This document shows positions 13,146 through 23,718 of a stretch of 64,000 nt of DNA, piece by piece (position 1 is the first letter of the stretch; each line of letters begins with the position of its first letter). The notes beneath the pieces are model-generated. The model was not told the DNA's origin and searched no databases. It was given only the letters and a program-made list of their open reading frames with translations. Position numbers and translations under genes: made by a program. This DNA comes from Orychophragmus violaceus (lineage: Eukaryota; Streptophyta; Magnoliopsida; Brassicales; Brassicaceae), in contig CM058234.1 of NCBI GenBank assembly GCA_030180135.1, positions 4,402,001 to 4,466,000 on the forward strand, written 5' to 3'.

Positions 13146-13562
13146 TAGTAAAATCATAGTCATTTAACTGTCAAACCGGGCCGGTTTTTGCAGCACTGAA
13201 AAATTTGGTCTAGATGTATTTTGCACTTTATATGACCAGACCGGTCATCAGAACTCTAGATTTTAACCAATTGGACCTCGATATGTGTACTACAGACAGA
13301 CAAGACCAGACACGCACTCCAACATACCAGGAATCTGATATATGTTAGTAACAAATTCGAAGCTGTTCATCACACGTTTAGGAATCTCAAAGATGATTGA
13401 ATGTTGATATAATCTAGTGCTGACTAAAACTGAAACTGTTCACAACCGTTGATTACATTTCCTAGAAAGAGATTAAAGAAGAGATTCCATCCTGATCATC
13501 ATTGTCTAATCATACTAAACCGAGGCTAAAATGATATTTTGTCCAACTGAGCTTCAAAAGCT
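13146..13562. other. 3' flank of the minus-strand coiled-coil gene
   Basis: Would contain its 3' UTR; nothing else recognised. Confidence 0.4.
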
Positions 13563-15313
13563 TCACTGATTTGCAGAAGCCTACAAGAACAAAAAAAAAC
13601 AAAAACAATAAACCACAATATATCAGTTATCAATGATCACATAATATAGTTTTTTGGATCATGGAGATGAAAGAATATATTCAAGATTCCTATATAATGA
13701 ATATAGGGAGGGAGTATAAAGTTAGTGTACCTGAAGAGCATCTCCAGGTTCTTCTGTAGCAGCAGCAGCAACTTCAGAAGTCTCATGAACCTTTCTTACC
13801 GAACGTGTTTCTCTACAGATGTTCACTTCATATTCAATATCGAGTAATCTCTCGTTAAGCAACTCTACTGCATCCATATGTCCTTCAAACACTTTAAGAC
13901 ACTCACTTCCAAACACTTCAATCTGTCTCTCTATTCGAGCTCGTGTCATCTTGTCTTCCGCTTCTTGCTTCAACCTCAGCTTCTTGATTTCATTAATGCT
14001 CAGAACTAAACCTCCAGAGCCTTTAACATCCTTGTAGACCGGTTTTTCATCGCGCAAAGGACAACGTTTCCTGTGCTCGTTTGATGCCTTTTTTGTTTCT
14101 TTCAAAGCATGCTTGTATCCCTCTAACACACTTGTCATCATCCGTAGCTCATTCTCAAGCCTACAGATCATTAAATCTTTTCTCTGTTGCTCCTCATACT
14201 TGGTTCTTTCCAGATCCTGAATCATTTCATCCCTTGTTCGCAGTTCGTTCATTAGAAACTCCTGGTCCATAACAGATTGTTCACGCTCTCGATATGACAT
14301 CCTAGCTTTTGCAATCCAGCCCTCAATCTGATCGATGCACATCTCAACTGGAGGTGGTTTTTCATCCCAAGAGGGTTCTTCAGACCTCAACCTCTTACTA
14401 TTCGGGTTATGAGAATGATAAGCAATATCATTCTCTTCATCAATCTGCCTCTTGTCGTTGGCATTCCTATACAAGGAAGAACTACCTGAACCCATACCCA
14501 TATGCATGTCAACCCTAGAAGCAAGAAACTGACCACCAGTAGAGGCATAACGTACCGGAGATACATCTCCTAACATGAGATTCTCTTGGCCAACTCCATG
14601 AAGGGAGTCCCCATTTGGAAAAAAGGTAAACCCATTTGGTTTTTCATCCCAAGAGGGTTCTTCATGCTTTTCTTTATCTTCCTCGAAATCTTCAATTGGT
14701 TCTTCTTCTCCCATTTCCATGGATCCTTCTCTATTGTTGTCTTCTTCTCCTTCTCTAGCACTACTAAGATCACAACGACGAAGGAAATGGGAACCAGCAT
14801 GGGTGTCTTCATTCCATGACCATTTTTCATTCTCTTGTTTCTTATTTTCCTCAACATCCATTGGCTGTCCCTTAACAAGACCATGCTCTTCCTCATGGAC
14901 CATTTCTGACACAGTCTCTTGCCCGAGATTCAGTTCGATCATATGTTCTTCCACATAATTCTCTTCTTCTTTAGCGTCTGTGACACAATCATCCCTTCCT
15001 GAATCTGCAGCACCAACATCTTCCTCCTTAACGTCCAAACAATCTTCTTTCAAAGATTTTACCAAAAAACCAACCTCCTTTACATCATCATCATCATCCA
15101 GATGATTCTCTTCTTCTTTAGAGTCGATGGCACAATCATTCCTTCCTGAGTCTGCAGCAACAACATCTTCCTCCTTAACCTCCAAACAATTCTCTTCTTC
15201 TTTGGAGTCAATGGCACAATTACCCCTTCCTGAATCTGCAGCACCAACATCTTCCTCTTTAACCTCCAAACAATCTTCTTTCAAAGATTTTACCAATAAA
15301 TCAACCTCCTTTA

Positions 15314-15364
<51 letters not shown>

Positions 15365-16268
15365 CTTTAAGTAAATCTTCTTTCTGTGATTTGATCAACA
15401 GCTGCAGATGCGAAGCAAAGAAACAATCACCGAGTGGAGGATCAGCTTTCAGTTCTTTCTCAACCATAAACCAAATCAATGCAGCCCAATCTAACTTTTC
15501 CAATTGCTTTTGCTTTACATCCCTTCGCCATTCATACACCTCTACAGGCATAATCCACATATCATCACTCTGCAATAGAACCCAAGTTTCAAGAATCTCA
15601 TCAACAAACCTAGCTGATTCATCCTTCTCCAGAATCTCTCTCTCCTCTTCTGTAAAGACAATGTCTTTCTTCTTAGGCAACTTCAAAGCTCGAGCCAAAT
15701 CAGGACGGCTGACTTTAATCCTAACCCCATTTACGTAGCTACATCTACCCTCCGGACTATAATAAGCAACAAGGTTCGCTACTAGATCCTGACGGATATT
15801 TTGGTCGAACTCCAAGTGCAGAAATTCCCAGATACCTAACGTCTTCAAGAGCTTTTCATGTCGAGAGAAATCTAGGGTTTTACCTGGAACGAAAGGAATG
15901 GGCTTTAAGGTTTTCAAGAGTATCTCAAGCTTCTCCTTTGACTTCTCTTGCTGCTTGAGTTTCTTAAGATTAAGTTTCTTTCGCTTCCGCCCACCTCCAC
16001 GGCGGTAAACCGGAGAGCTAACAGCTGGTGTGGCGTCCATGTCGTCCTCTTCGTTCTTACTTTCTTCAATCGACGCCTCTGCTAGCTGATCTCTAGAGTC
16101 TGACTCCTCGAGATTTAGGGCTTTGCTAGCGACGGAATTCTCATTCGCCGCGGAAATACTTCCTTCATCTACGTTGGATTTCTGGGTTTGGATAGGATTT
16201 TGAGAAAGAGTTTCTGTCTCTGCAACTGAATCTCGACAAGAATCGGTGGGATGTGACGGTGAAGCCAT
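13563..16268 (-). CDS. Large acidic coiled-coil protein of unknown function (At3g58110/At2g42370-like)
   Basis: The main exon (13731-16268) starts at MASPSHPTDS and encodes 846 residues. An unspliced reading stops at 13722, but GAT GCT CTT CAG is followed by GTACAC and a matching acceptor gives a last exon 13563-13580 (ASANQ, stop), for about 851 residues. The N-terminal 90 residues are acidic and followed by a nuclear-localisation-like RGGGRKRKKLNLKKLK. Residues about 115-215 look globular. The middle carries a run of about 17 Asp and three imperfect repeats of the KEDCLEVKEEDV...ADSGR type. Two copies of the EEPSWDEKP motif follow, and the C-terminal 200 residues are predicted coiled coil (RTRDEMIQDLERTKYEEQQR). 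I know of no function for the family. Its place between the bZIP and X8 genes matches At3g58110. It is tail to tail with the bZIP gene. Confidence 0.82.
15316..15363 (-). repeat. GAT/ATC trinucleotide run encoding poly-Asp
   Basis: A pure ATC repeat on the + strand, read as GAT codons in the minus-strand gene. Such uninterrupted coding repeats are prone to length change. Confidence 0.9.
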
Positions 16269-16546
16269 CGCTGGTTTTTTCTTCGGAAAAGCTAAAATGA
16301 GTCACTTTCTTGGTCGCGAGGCCAGTCTTTTCGCAAGGAAACTAACCAATTATAAAATGACATGTCATCAATCCGAGCAACCTAACTTGCATTCCTTGGA
16401 AGTTAAAGAGTCCAACGTGTATACGGATATAAAATTCGTTTAAGGATCTATTTATTTTTGGGTCGGATCGGCATCGGAGTTTTTAAATGTTGGAGCGGTT
16501 CGGATCCATTAATAACATACAAATTTTATAGTCACTATTTGGTTCA
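16269..16546 (-). promoter_or_regulatory. Remaining promoter of the minus-strand gene
   Basis: Only about 280 bp separate this start codon from the Copia-1 LTR. No clear TATA box was identified. The original interval continues on the other side of the element at 23034. Confidence 0.4.
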
Positions 16547-16847
16547 TGTTAAATTATGGATAATTATCCATCCATTTACCAAACTTCCTCCACTACAATT
16601 ACCAACTTCCTCCACTCCATTTACCAACTCTCTCCACTCTCTTTACCAAATCTTACCACCATCACAATATTTTACTATTATTGTTTTACTATAAATATGT
16701 GGTTTTCCTCATTGTAAAACTCACTCCAAAAATCAATAAGAATCTCTCTCTCTCATTTCTATCTCTCTTAATCTCTTAAGATCATTTTCTCTCTCAAGAT
16801 ATATAAACATATATATCTTATACAAATTCCATAAATAATTCATAACA
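16547..16847 (+). repeat. Copia-1 5' LTR
   Basis: Begins TGTTA and ends TAACA (terminal inverted TG...CA). It contains tandem TTACCAAACTTCCTCCACT-type repeats in its first 110 bases, then TATAAATATG as a likely TATA box (near 16690), so transcription should start inside it. Confidence 0.93.
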
Positions 16848-17822
16848 CGTTATCAGCACGACACTCTACCGATCCGATCAACCACCGTCTTACCGTCCAA
16901 TCAACCACCGTCTTACCGTCCGATTAACCACCGTTTTACCGTCTAATCAACTACCGATTTACCGTCCGACATACCGTGTTAATTTTACTATTCACTATCA
17001 AAGAAGGTGAAATTATTTTTAAATTAACGATAAAATTATTTTTAAATTTATCGGAAGGTAAGTGATGATTTTTCAACTATCTTAAATCATGCTTTTAAAT
17101 TTCATAATTTATTCATTTTAATTCTCATTTTTGTTAATTCTCATTTTTTGTTATACTATAAATGATATAAGTCACCATAATTTATTTAAGTTTAAAAAAA
17201 AAAATGAAAAATTTAAATGACTATTATTTATTTAAAGTTCTGATATGAATATTTTATTATAATATTAATATTAATTATATTATGTATGAATGTTAATATT
17301 AGTTATATATAAATGAAAAAAATAACAATCAATTTTTTTGCTTTATCTCCAACGGTCATAAAAAGGAAAAAAAAATTCAAAATAAAAATTCAAAAATTTC
17401 AAAACTTTTCATATTTTCAAACGGCTATGAACAGTATTTTCAATATATATAAATACACTTATCTTTCACTCATTTTTTTCACTCAAATATTTCATCTTTT
17501 CATAAAATCTCCCAAAGATTTTTTTTTAAAAAATGATTCTCTTGTTGTTAAGTTTATGTACGGTTTCAATTTTTGCTTCCATTTATGATATTATTGTTGG
17601 AGAATTTACTCCCGAAGAATTCATCATAGTTGTTGCACTAATCTTCTATGCTTCGATTTTTCTTTTGATTTCTTTGATCATTTATGTTAATGGTTCATAT
17701 TAATATATTATCATCAAATTAAAGTTTAACGGTTATTTACTGTTTTTATAATAATTTCAATTATGAATTGAAATTTTGTTAATTATGAAATTAATTATCA
17801 GTTATATTATGATACAGTTATC
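16848..17822 (+). repeat. Copia-1 leader with 23-bp tandem repeats
   Basis: About 4-5 imperfect copies of TACCGTCCAATCAACCACCG-type units lie at 16867-16972. Directly after the LTR stands CGTTATCAGCACGAC; it lacks the TGG of a normal 3'-tRNA primer site, so the primer is unclear (possibly an internal tRNA segment). The rest is AT-rich with a non-recognised 91-codon ORF from 17313. Confidence 0.7.
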
Positions 17823-18896
17823 ATGGCAAAATTAACAAGTCTCGATATCATTGCCCTTGATGCCGGTGGAAGCAATTACATGTCGTGGGCATCAGATGCA
17901 GTTTGGCACTTAAGCTCAAATGGTCTTGTTAAAACCATCGATCCGTCGGAAACGACGTCAGCAGAGAGCAAGGCTAAGGCCATGGTGTTTCTACGCCACC
18001 ATATCCACGTAAATTTAAAAAATGAATACATCGCCAAAAAGGATCCAGCAGATCTTTGGCAATCGCTTAAAGATCGTTTCGATCACCAGAAATATTTAAT
18101 CTTACCAAAAGCGAGATATGATTGGGTCCACATTCGTTTCATGGACTACAAAAGCGTCGGAGATTATAATTCGGCGTTGTTCGGAATTACTGCCAGAATG
18201 GCATTGTGTGGCGAAACGATAAGCGACTATGACATGATTGAAAAGACGCTTACGACATTTCATTCTGGAAATGTGGTCTTATCGCAACAATATCGAGCCA
18301 AAGAGTACACTCGCTACTCTGATTTAATGCAAGTGCTTCTTGTTGCAGAGCAAAACAATGAGCTCTTGATGATGAACCATCAAGGTCGTCCAGCTGGATC
18401 GGCTCCATTCCCTGAAGCGAATGTCGTAGCATCCAACACCAATAATAACTATCGTGGGCGAGGTCGTGGACGCGGCAGAAGCCGTGGTCGAAATTATGGA
18501 CGATATCATGGACGTGGAAGGAACTTTAACACCGGAAGAAACAATAACTTCCGAGCCAATGAAGGTGGTTTCAACGCCAGGCGAAACAATAATTTCCGAA
18601 GTAATGAAGGTGGTTTCAACCCCAGAAGAAACAATTACTTCCAGATAAATGAAGGTGGTCGCGAAATAAAGAAACCGACCGAAAACGCTTGTCAAAGATG
18701 TGGCATGAAAGGACATTGGGAACGAACATGTCGCACACCAAAGCACTTTGTCAATCTATATCAAGCGTCTCAAAAGGCCATAGTTAATAATGTTGAAACC
18801 AACTACAACAATAATGAAGCCGGACCTTCCTTCAGTGGCCCGAATGATGATGCTTCTCTTGATATCGCGGATTTCCTAGTGAATTCCGAAAACTAA
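17823..18896 (+). CDS. gag: Copia-1 gag (capsid/nucleocapsid)
   Basis: A 357-residue protein. Residues 1-200 resemble the Copia capsid domain (YMSWASDAVWHL near the start, QQYRAKEYTRYSDLM near 160). Residues about 211-233 are an RGRGRGRGRSRGR tract, followed by three repeats of an NNFRxNEGGFNxRRN type. A CCHC zinc knuckle, CQRCGMKGHWERTC, is at 290-303. It packages the element RNA into particles. It ends in its own stop; pol begins 188 bases later in another frame. Confidence 0.9.
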   Translation: MAKLTSLDIIALDAGGSNYMSWASDAVWHLSSNGLVKTIDPSETTSAESKAKAMVFLRHHIHVNLKNEYIAKKDPADLWQSLKDRFDHQKYLILPKARYDWVHIRFMDYKSVGDYNSALFGITARMALCGETISDYDMIEKTLTTFHSGNVVLSQQYRAKEYTRYSDLMQVLLVAEQNNELLMMNHQGRPAGSAPFPEANVVASNTNNNYRGRGRGRGRSRGRNYGRYHGRGRNFNTGRNNNFRANEGGFNARRNNNFRSNEGGFNPRRNNYFQINEGGREIKKPTENACQRCGMKGHWERTCRTPKHFVNLYQASQKAIVNNVETNYNNNEAGPSFSGPNDDASLDIADFLVNSEN

Positions 18897-19084
18897 AATG
18901 GCTAGGATCGATGAGACCAAATAAACTGCCAATGAGGCTTAAAATAAATGTTTGCATTTGTATAATATGTTTGTCTTGTGTGTATGTGTGTGAAAGTGTG
19001 TTTTTCATTGTAATAAAAATAAAAATAACTTTTATATATTTATCTTACTTTATTAATACATCTATATGAATATTATGAAACAGA
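18897..19084 (+). other. Gag-pol spacer of Copia-1
   Basis: 188 bases, AT-rich, without coding capacity in the pol frame. It ends ATGAAACAG directly before the pol ATG, an acceptor-like sequence. It may be a splice acceptor region or a re-initiation spacer; neither is shown. Confidence 0.5.
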
Positions 19085-22000
19085 ATGTCACAAATCGGAA
19101 TTCATGATGGAGACATATGTCTGGCAGACAGTGCTACAACTCATACAATAATCAGTGATAAAAAGTATTTCTCCTGTCTCAAAATAAAAGACTCCGCTGG
19201 AAGCGTGAGTACGATTTCTGGTAATGCAAAAATTATAATGGGCTCCGGAAAAGTGAATTTTTCAATGCCAAGGGGAACAAAGTTTGAAATACATGATGCA
19301 TTATATTCCCCAAAATCTCAACGAAATTTATTAAGTTTTCGAGATATCCGCAGAAATGGGTATCATGTTGAGACTATGAGTAAAAACGGTATTGAATATC
19401 TTTGCATTACATCAGAGAGGAAACATGTATTAGAAGAATTAGAAATGTTATCCTCCGGATTATACTCCACAAAAATAAATACAACTGAATCATATGTTAC
19501 AATAAACCCGAAGCTTGCAAATACATTCAAAGTTTGGCATGACAGGCTGGGACATCCTGGTTCAATCATGATGAGAAAAATTGTGCAAAATTCTAATGGC
19601 CATCCGTTAAGGAACGAGAAAATTTTGCAATCGAATGAGCTTTTATGTGATGCATGCTCTCAAGGAAAACTTATAACTCGGCCATCACCAACTAAAGTTG
19701 GGAATGAATCACCAATATTTTTGGAACGTATACATGGTGATATATGTGGGCCGATTCACCCACCTTGCGGACCGTTTCGATATTTTATGGTGTTAATTGA
19801 CGCATCCAGTAGATGGTCACATGTGTGTCTTTTGACCACAAGAAACACGGCTTTTGCAAAATTTATTTCTCAGATAGTCAGATTGAGAGCACAATTTCCT
19901 GATTATACAATAAAGAAAGTAAGGCTTGATAACGCTGGAGAATTCACTTCAGCGACTTTTAATGACTATTGTATTTCATTGGGAATTGATGTCGAACATC
20001 CGGTTCCGCACGTTCATACACAAAACGGCATGGCTGAGTCCTTGATAAAACGGTTGCAACTCATTGCTAGACCATTAATATTAAGAACAAAACTCCCAAT
20101 TTCAGTATGGGGTCATGCTATTTTGCATGCTGCAGCACTACTTCAGATAAGACCAAGTGCGTATCATAACCATTCTCCGTTACAATTAGCATTTGGCAGA
20201 GAGCCAAATATATCTCATCTCCGTGTTTTTGGATGTGCGGTTTATGTTCCAATAGCTCCACCGCAGAGAACAAAAATGGGTCCACAACGGAGACTGGGAA
20301 TATATATTGGGTATACGTCACCGAGTATAATTAGGTACCTTGAACCGCGAACTGGTGATATGTTTACGGCACGTTTTGCCGATTGTCATTTTAATGAAGA
20401 TGAATTCCCCGCGTTAGGGGGAGGATTAAGAGAATCACCAAAAGATATCACATGGTGTACACAATCTTTGGCTTATCTTGACCCTCCTACAAATCAACGC
20501 GAGATGGAAGTTCAGAAAATTGTGCATTTACAAAATATAGCAAACCAGTTACCAGATGCATTTACAAATACAAAAAGAGTGACGAAGTCATATATACCCG
20601 CTGCGAATGCCCCATCAAGAATTGAAATTCCAAAAGAACGAACTGATGGGAGCATTGTTAATGAACCTAAGATTCAATTGAAAAGGGGGAGGCCAATGGG
20701 TTCAAAAGATAAAAATCCCCGAAAGAAAAAGAAGTTGGGAGAACAAAATGAAAAGGTTCATGTTGAACCACATCTGGAAAAAAGTCCAGAAGATATTTGT
20801 GAAAAATATCTCGAAAAACCAGATAAAGATGAAAACCTCGAAGTCGAGAATGATACAGAAAAATGTGAAGTTTCCATTAATTATGCCCAAGACGGAAAAG
20901 TATGGGTCAGACATGAAATTGATGATTTGGATGGAGTATTCTCATTTTCTGTATCTAAGGAATTTGAACATGAAAATGATGATTTGGATCCAACGTCTAT
21001 AATAGAATGTCAGAAAAGACATGATTGGGAAAAATGGAAGATGGCCATAGAAACTGAATTACTCTCCCTCAATAAAAGAAATGTTTTTGGACCTATTGTC
21101 ACAACTCCTAAAGGTGTAAAACCAGTTGGATACAAATGGGTATTTGTGAGAAAGAGAAATGAGAAAAATGAAATCACAAGATACAAAGCCCGACTAGTTG
21201 CTCAAGGATTTTCTCAAAGACCAGGAATTGATTACGAAGAAACGTATTCTCCGGTTATGGATGCAATCACATTCAGGTACTTAATAAGCCTAACGGCATC
21301 TAGAAATCTTGAAATGTACCTAATGGATGTTGTGACAGCATATCTATATGGATCACTTGATAATGATATATACATGAAAATTCCAGAAGGAATGAAAATG
21401 CCTGAAGCATTAAATTCCAAATCTAAAGAAATATGTTCGATCAAATTACAGCGATCTCTTTATGGATTAAAACAATCCGGACGCATGTGGTATAATCGAT
21501 TGAGTGAATACTTGTTAAATAAAGGTTACATCAATAATGCGATATGCCCTTGTGTGTTTATTAAGAAATCCTTGTCAGGATTTGTGATCATTGCTGTATA
21601 TGTTGATGACTTGAACATGATTGGAACTCAAAAGGAGATTAATGATGCAAGAAATCATATGAAAGAAGAGTTTGAAATGAAAGATCTCGGAGAGACAAAA
21701 CTTTGTCTTGGACTACAGATAGAACATCTCCGAGATGGAATATTTGTACATCAATCAAATTATACCAAAAAGCTCTTAAAACGTTTTTATATGGATAAAG
21801 CAAATCCTTTGAGTACTCCAATGGTAAATAGATCACTTGACGTTGATAAGGATCCATTTAGACCTTGCGAAAATAACGAAGATATATTAGGTCCTGACAT
21901 ACCTTATATGAGTGCTATCGGTGGGCTCATGTATCTTGCAAATTGTACTCGGCCAGATATATCGTTTGCCACAAATTTACTCGCAAGACACAGCTCATCT

Positions 22001-22597
22001 CCCACTCGTAGACATTGGAACGGAATAAAACATATTTTTCGTTACCTCCAAGGTACGATTGATTTAGGTTTATTTTATCCAAGAAAATCCGAGGTTGGTC
22101 TTGTTGGTTTTGCAGATGCAGGTTACTTATCAGACCCTCATAAAGCTCGATCGCAAACTGGATACGTTTTCACAATTGGCGGAACTGCAATATCTTGGCG
22201 TTCCCAAAAACAAACCTTGGTTGCAACTTCATCAAATCACGCAGAAACTATTGCGCTCCACGAAGCATGTAGAGAATGTGTATGGTTGAGATCCATAACT
22301 CATCATATTCAAGAATCAAGCGGAATAGCTACAAAGAAAGAACCAACAATTTTGTTCGAAGATAATTCTGCATGTGTCACCCAATTGAAGGAAGGATATA
22401 TCAAGAGCGACCGAACAAAGCATATTCCTCCAAGATATTACTCATACATTCAAGAACTCGTGAAAAATCAAGAAGTCAACATTGAGTACGTCCGTTCATG
22501 TGATAATGCAGCAGACCTCTTCACAAAGGCACTTCCTACCTCAACGTTCATGAAACATGTTAATAATATCGGAATGCGTCATCTACGTGATTTATGA
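19085..22597 (+). CDS. pol: Copia-1 pol polyprotein
   Basis: A 1170-residue ORF without interruption. Protease: LADSATTH near residue 13, with DSA where many retropepsins have DSG/DTG. Integrase: HHCC zinc region (WHDRLGH, CDACSQGK), then catalytic D219, D282 and E318 with 35 residues between the last two. Reverse transcriptase: YKARLVAQGF and YVDD. RNase H: FADAGY, AETIAL and EDNSA, ending AADLFTKALP. Products would cleave gag, copy RNA to DNA and integrate it. It appears fully intact, in contrast to the pol genes of Copia-A and Copia-B. Confidence 0.93.
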   Translation: MSQIGIHDGDICLADSATTHTIISDKKYFSCLKIKDSAGSVSTISGNAKIIMGSGKVNFSMPRGTKFEIHDALYSPKSQRNLLSFRDIRRNGYHVETMSKNGIEYLCITSERKHVLEELEMLSSGLYSTKINTTESYVTINPKLANTFKVWHDRLGHPGSIMMRKIVQNSNGHPLRNEKILQSNELLCDACSQGKLITRPSPTKVGNESPIFLERIHGDICGPIHPPCGPFRYFMVLIDASSRWSHVCLLTTRNTAFAKFISQIVRLRAQFPDYTIKKVRLDNAGEFTSATFNDYCISLGIDVEHPVPHVHTQNGMAESLIKRLQLIARPLILRTKLPISVWGHAILHAAALLQIRPSAYHNHSPLQLAFGREPNISHLRVFGCAVYVPIAPPQRTKMGPQRRLGIYIGYTSPSIIRYLEPRTGDMFTARFADCHFNEDEFPALGGGLRESPKDITWCTQSLAYLDPPTNQREMEVQKIVHLQNIANQLPDAFTNTKRVTKSYIPAANAPSRIEIPKERTDGSIVNEPKIQLKRGRPMGSKDKNPRKKKKLGEQNEKVHVEPHLEKSPEDICEKYLEKPDKDENLEVENDTEKCEVSINYAQDGKVWVRHEIDDLDGVFSFSVSKEFEHENDDLDPTSIIECQKRHDWEKWKMAIETELLSLNKRNVFGPIVTTPKGVKPVGYKWVFVRKRNEKNEITRYKARLVAQGFSQRPGIDYEETYSPVMDAITFRYLISLTASRNLEMYLMDVVTAYLYGSLDNDIYMKIPEGMKMPEALNSKSKEICSIKLQRSLYGLKQSGRMWYNRLSEYLLNKGYINNAICPCVFIKKSLSGFVIIAVYVDDLNMIGTQKEINDARNHMKEEFEMKDLGETKLCLGLQIEHLRDGIFVHQSNYTKKLLKRFYMDKANPLSTPMVNRSLDVDKDPFRPCENNEDILGPDIPYMSAIGGLMYLANCTRPDISFATNLLARHSSSPTRRHWNGIKHIFRYLQGTIDLGLFYPRKSEVGLVGFADAGYLSDPHKARSQTGYVFTIGGTAISWRSQKQTLVATSSNHAETIALHEACRECVWLRSITHHIQESSGIATKKEPTILFEDNSACVTQLKEGYIKSDRTKHIPPRYYSYIQELVKNQEVNIEYVRSCDNAADLFTKALPTSTFMKHVNNIGMRHLRDL

Positions 22598-22610
22598 AGA
22601 CTTATCATTT

Positions 22611-22732
22611 TCAGGGGGAGATTATGTTACTGCACTCTTTTTTCCTTTCATGGTTTTTATCCCATTGGGTTTTTCCATGATAAGGTTTTTAACGAGGCAG
22701 TACATAATTCAAAATGGATAATTAAGGGGGAG
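22611..22732 (+). other. Copia-1 polypurine tracts
   Basis: AAGGGGGAG (22724-22732) abuts the 3' LTR and is the plus-strand primer. A second, CAGGGGGAGA, lies at 22612-22621 just after the pol stop and may be an extra tract. Confidence 0.75.
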
Positions 22733-23033
22733 TGTTAAATTATGGATAATTATCCATCCATTTACCAAACTTCCTCCACTACAATTACCAACTTCCTCCA
22801 CTCCATTTACCAACTCTCTCCACTCTCTTTACCAAATCTTACCACCATCACAATATTTTACTATTATTGTTTTACTATAAATATGTGGTTTTCCTCATTG
22901 TAAAACTCACTCCAAAAATCAATAAGAATCTCTCTCTCTCATTTCTATCTCTCTTAATCTCTTAAGATCATTTTCTCTCTCAAGATATATAAACATATAT
23001 ATCTTATACAAATTCCATAAATAATTCATAACA
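22733..23033 (+). repeat. Copia-1 3' LTR
   Basis: Same length as the 5' LTR and identical to it on a base-by-base reading. Confidence 0.93.
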
Positions 23034-23718
23034 GTTCATATATTTTCAGTTATTTTTGGATATAAAAGACAAAAATATTTAAAATTATGTAAAATATATG
23101 ATTTTTTTATGTTCTGTCAGATCATAATGATTATATTAAGTTTTATTAGATGTTATTAGATCGGTTATAAATATGGTTTTAATCCAATTTCTTATTGAAG
23201 TTTTGAATGGTAGTTGTAGTTATGTGGATTAATCCGCAAATGATCAAAACCGTTTTTATTCATATTTTTTAGTTAACATTAGTACGAACAAAAACAAATT
23301 AAAAAAATTATTGCGGATTAAATGTATACTCTTTTGTGAAAAAAAAAATTAGTTAAGCAAAAAAATAAAAAAAAAATAAAAAAATTTGATTACTATTGTG
23401 TCCAGTTGATTTTGTCCACGGCAGTAATCAGCGTACGTTTACACTTCTTTACCTCTGTTTAATGGGCCGAAAGTTTTTAAAAAAGCCCAAATCATTAAAT
23501 CACTAGAATCCAAAATAGTCTTCTTTCGAGTACTCTTCGGATTCTGGCTACTCTCTTATTGTGTCGTCACTGTTAGATCTTCCATCTTCCCCGATACCTT
23601 TAACGGTAACTTTCTGGCACCACCGGCTAATCAGCAGCTATAAAATCTCCAAACCTTCTTCGTAACGCTTCTTAAGCTTCATCTTCCCACTCTCTTCTCT
23701 CTCTCTACTAAAAGGATT
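23034..23718 (+). promoter_or_regulatory. Promoter of the X8 (PDCB5-like) gene
   Basis: TATAAAA at 23639-23645 lies about 75 bases upstream of the start codon. Two GGGCC/GCCCA site-II-like motifs (TGGGCC near 23463, AAGCCCAAAT near 23484) are typical of genes active in dividing cells. The leader is a CT-rich run. The region beyond 23034 is cut off from the rest of the intergenic interval by Copia-1. Confidence 0.6.

Larger units (their letters stand above)
16547..23033 (+). mobile_element. Copia-1: complete Ty1/Copia LTR retrotransposon
   Basis: It has two 301-bp LTRs (16547-16847 and 22733-23033), both TGTTAAATTATGG...CATAACA, which I read as identical. A five-base target duplication GTTCA flanks it (16542-16546 and 23034-23038). 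Inside are a long leader, a gag ORF, a pol ORF in order protease-integrase-RT-RNase H (the Copia order), and a polypurine tract. All catalytic motifs are present, so it could be autonomous. It lies between two divergent genes. Confidence 0.95.

Noticed and set aside
15127..15738. Plus-strand Ser-rich ORF of 203 codons
   Set aside because: Antisense shadow of the poly-Asp region of the minus-strand coiled-coil gene.
17313..17588. 91-codon ORF in the Copia-1 leader
   Set aside because: Phe/Ile/Lys-rich chance ORF in AT-rich DNA without motif; lies between the LTR and gag.
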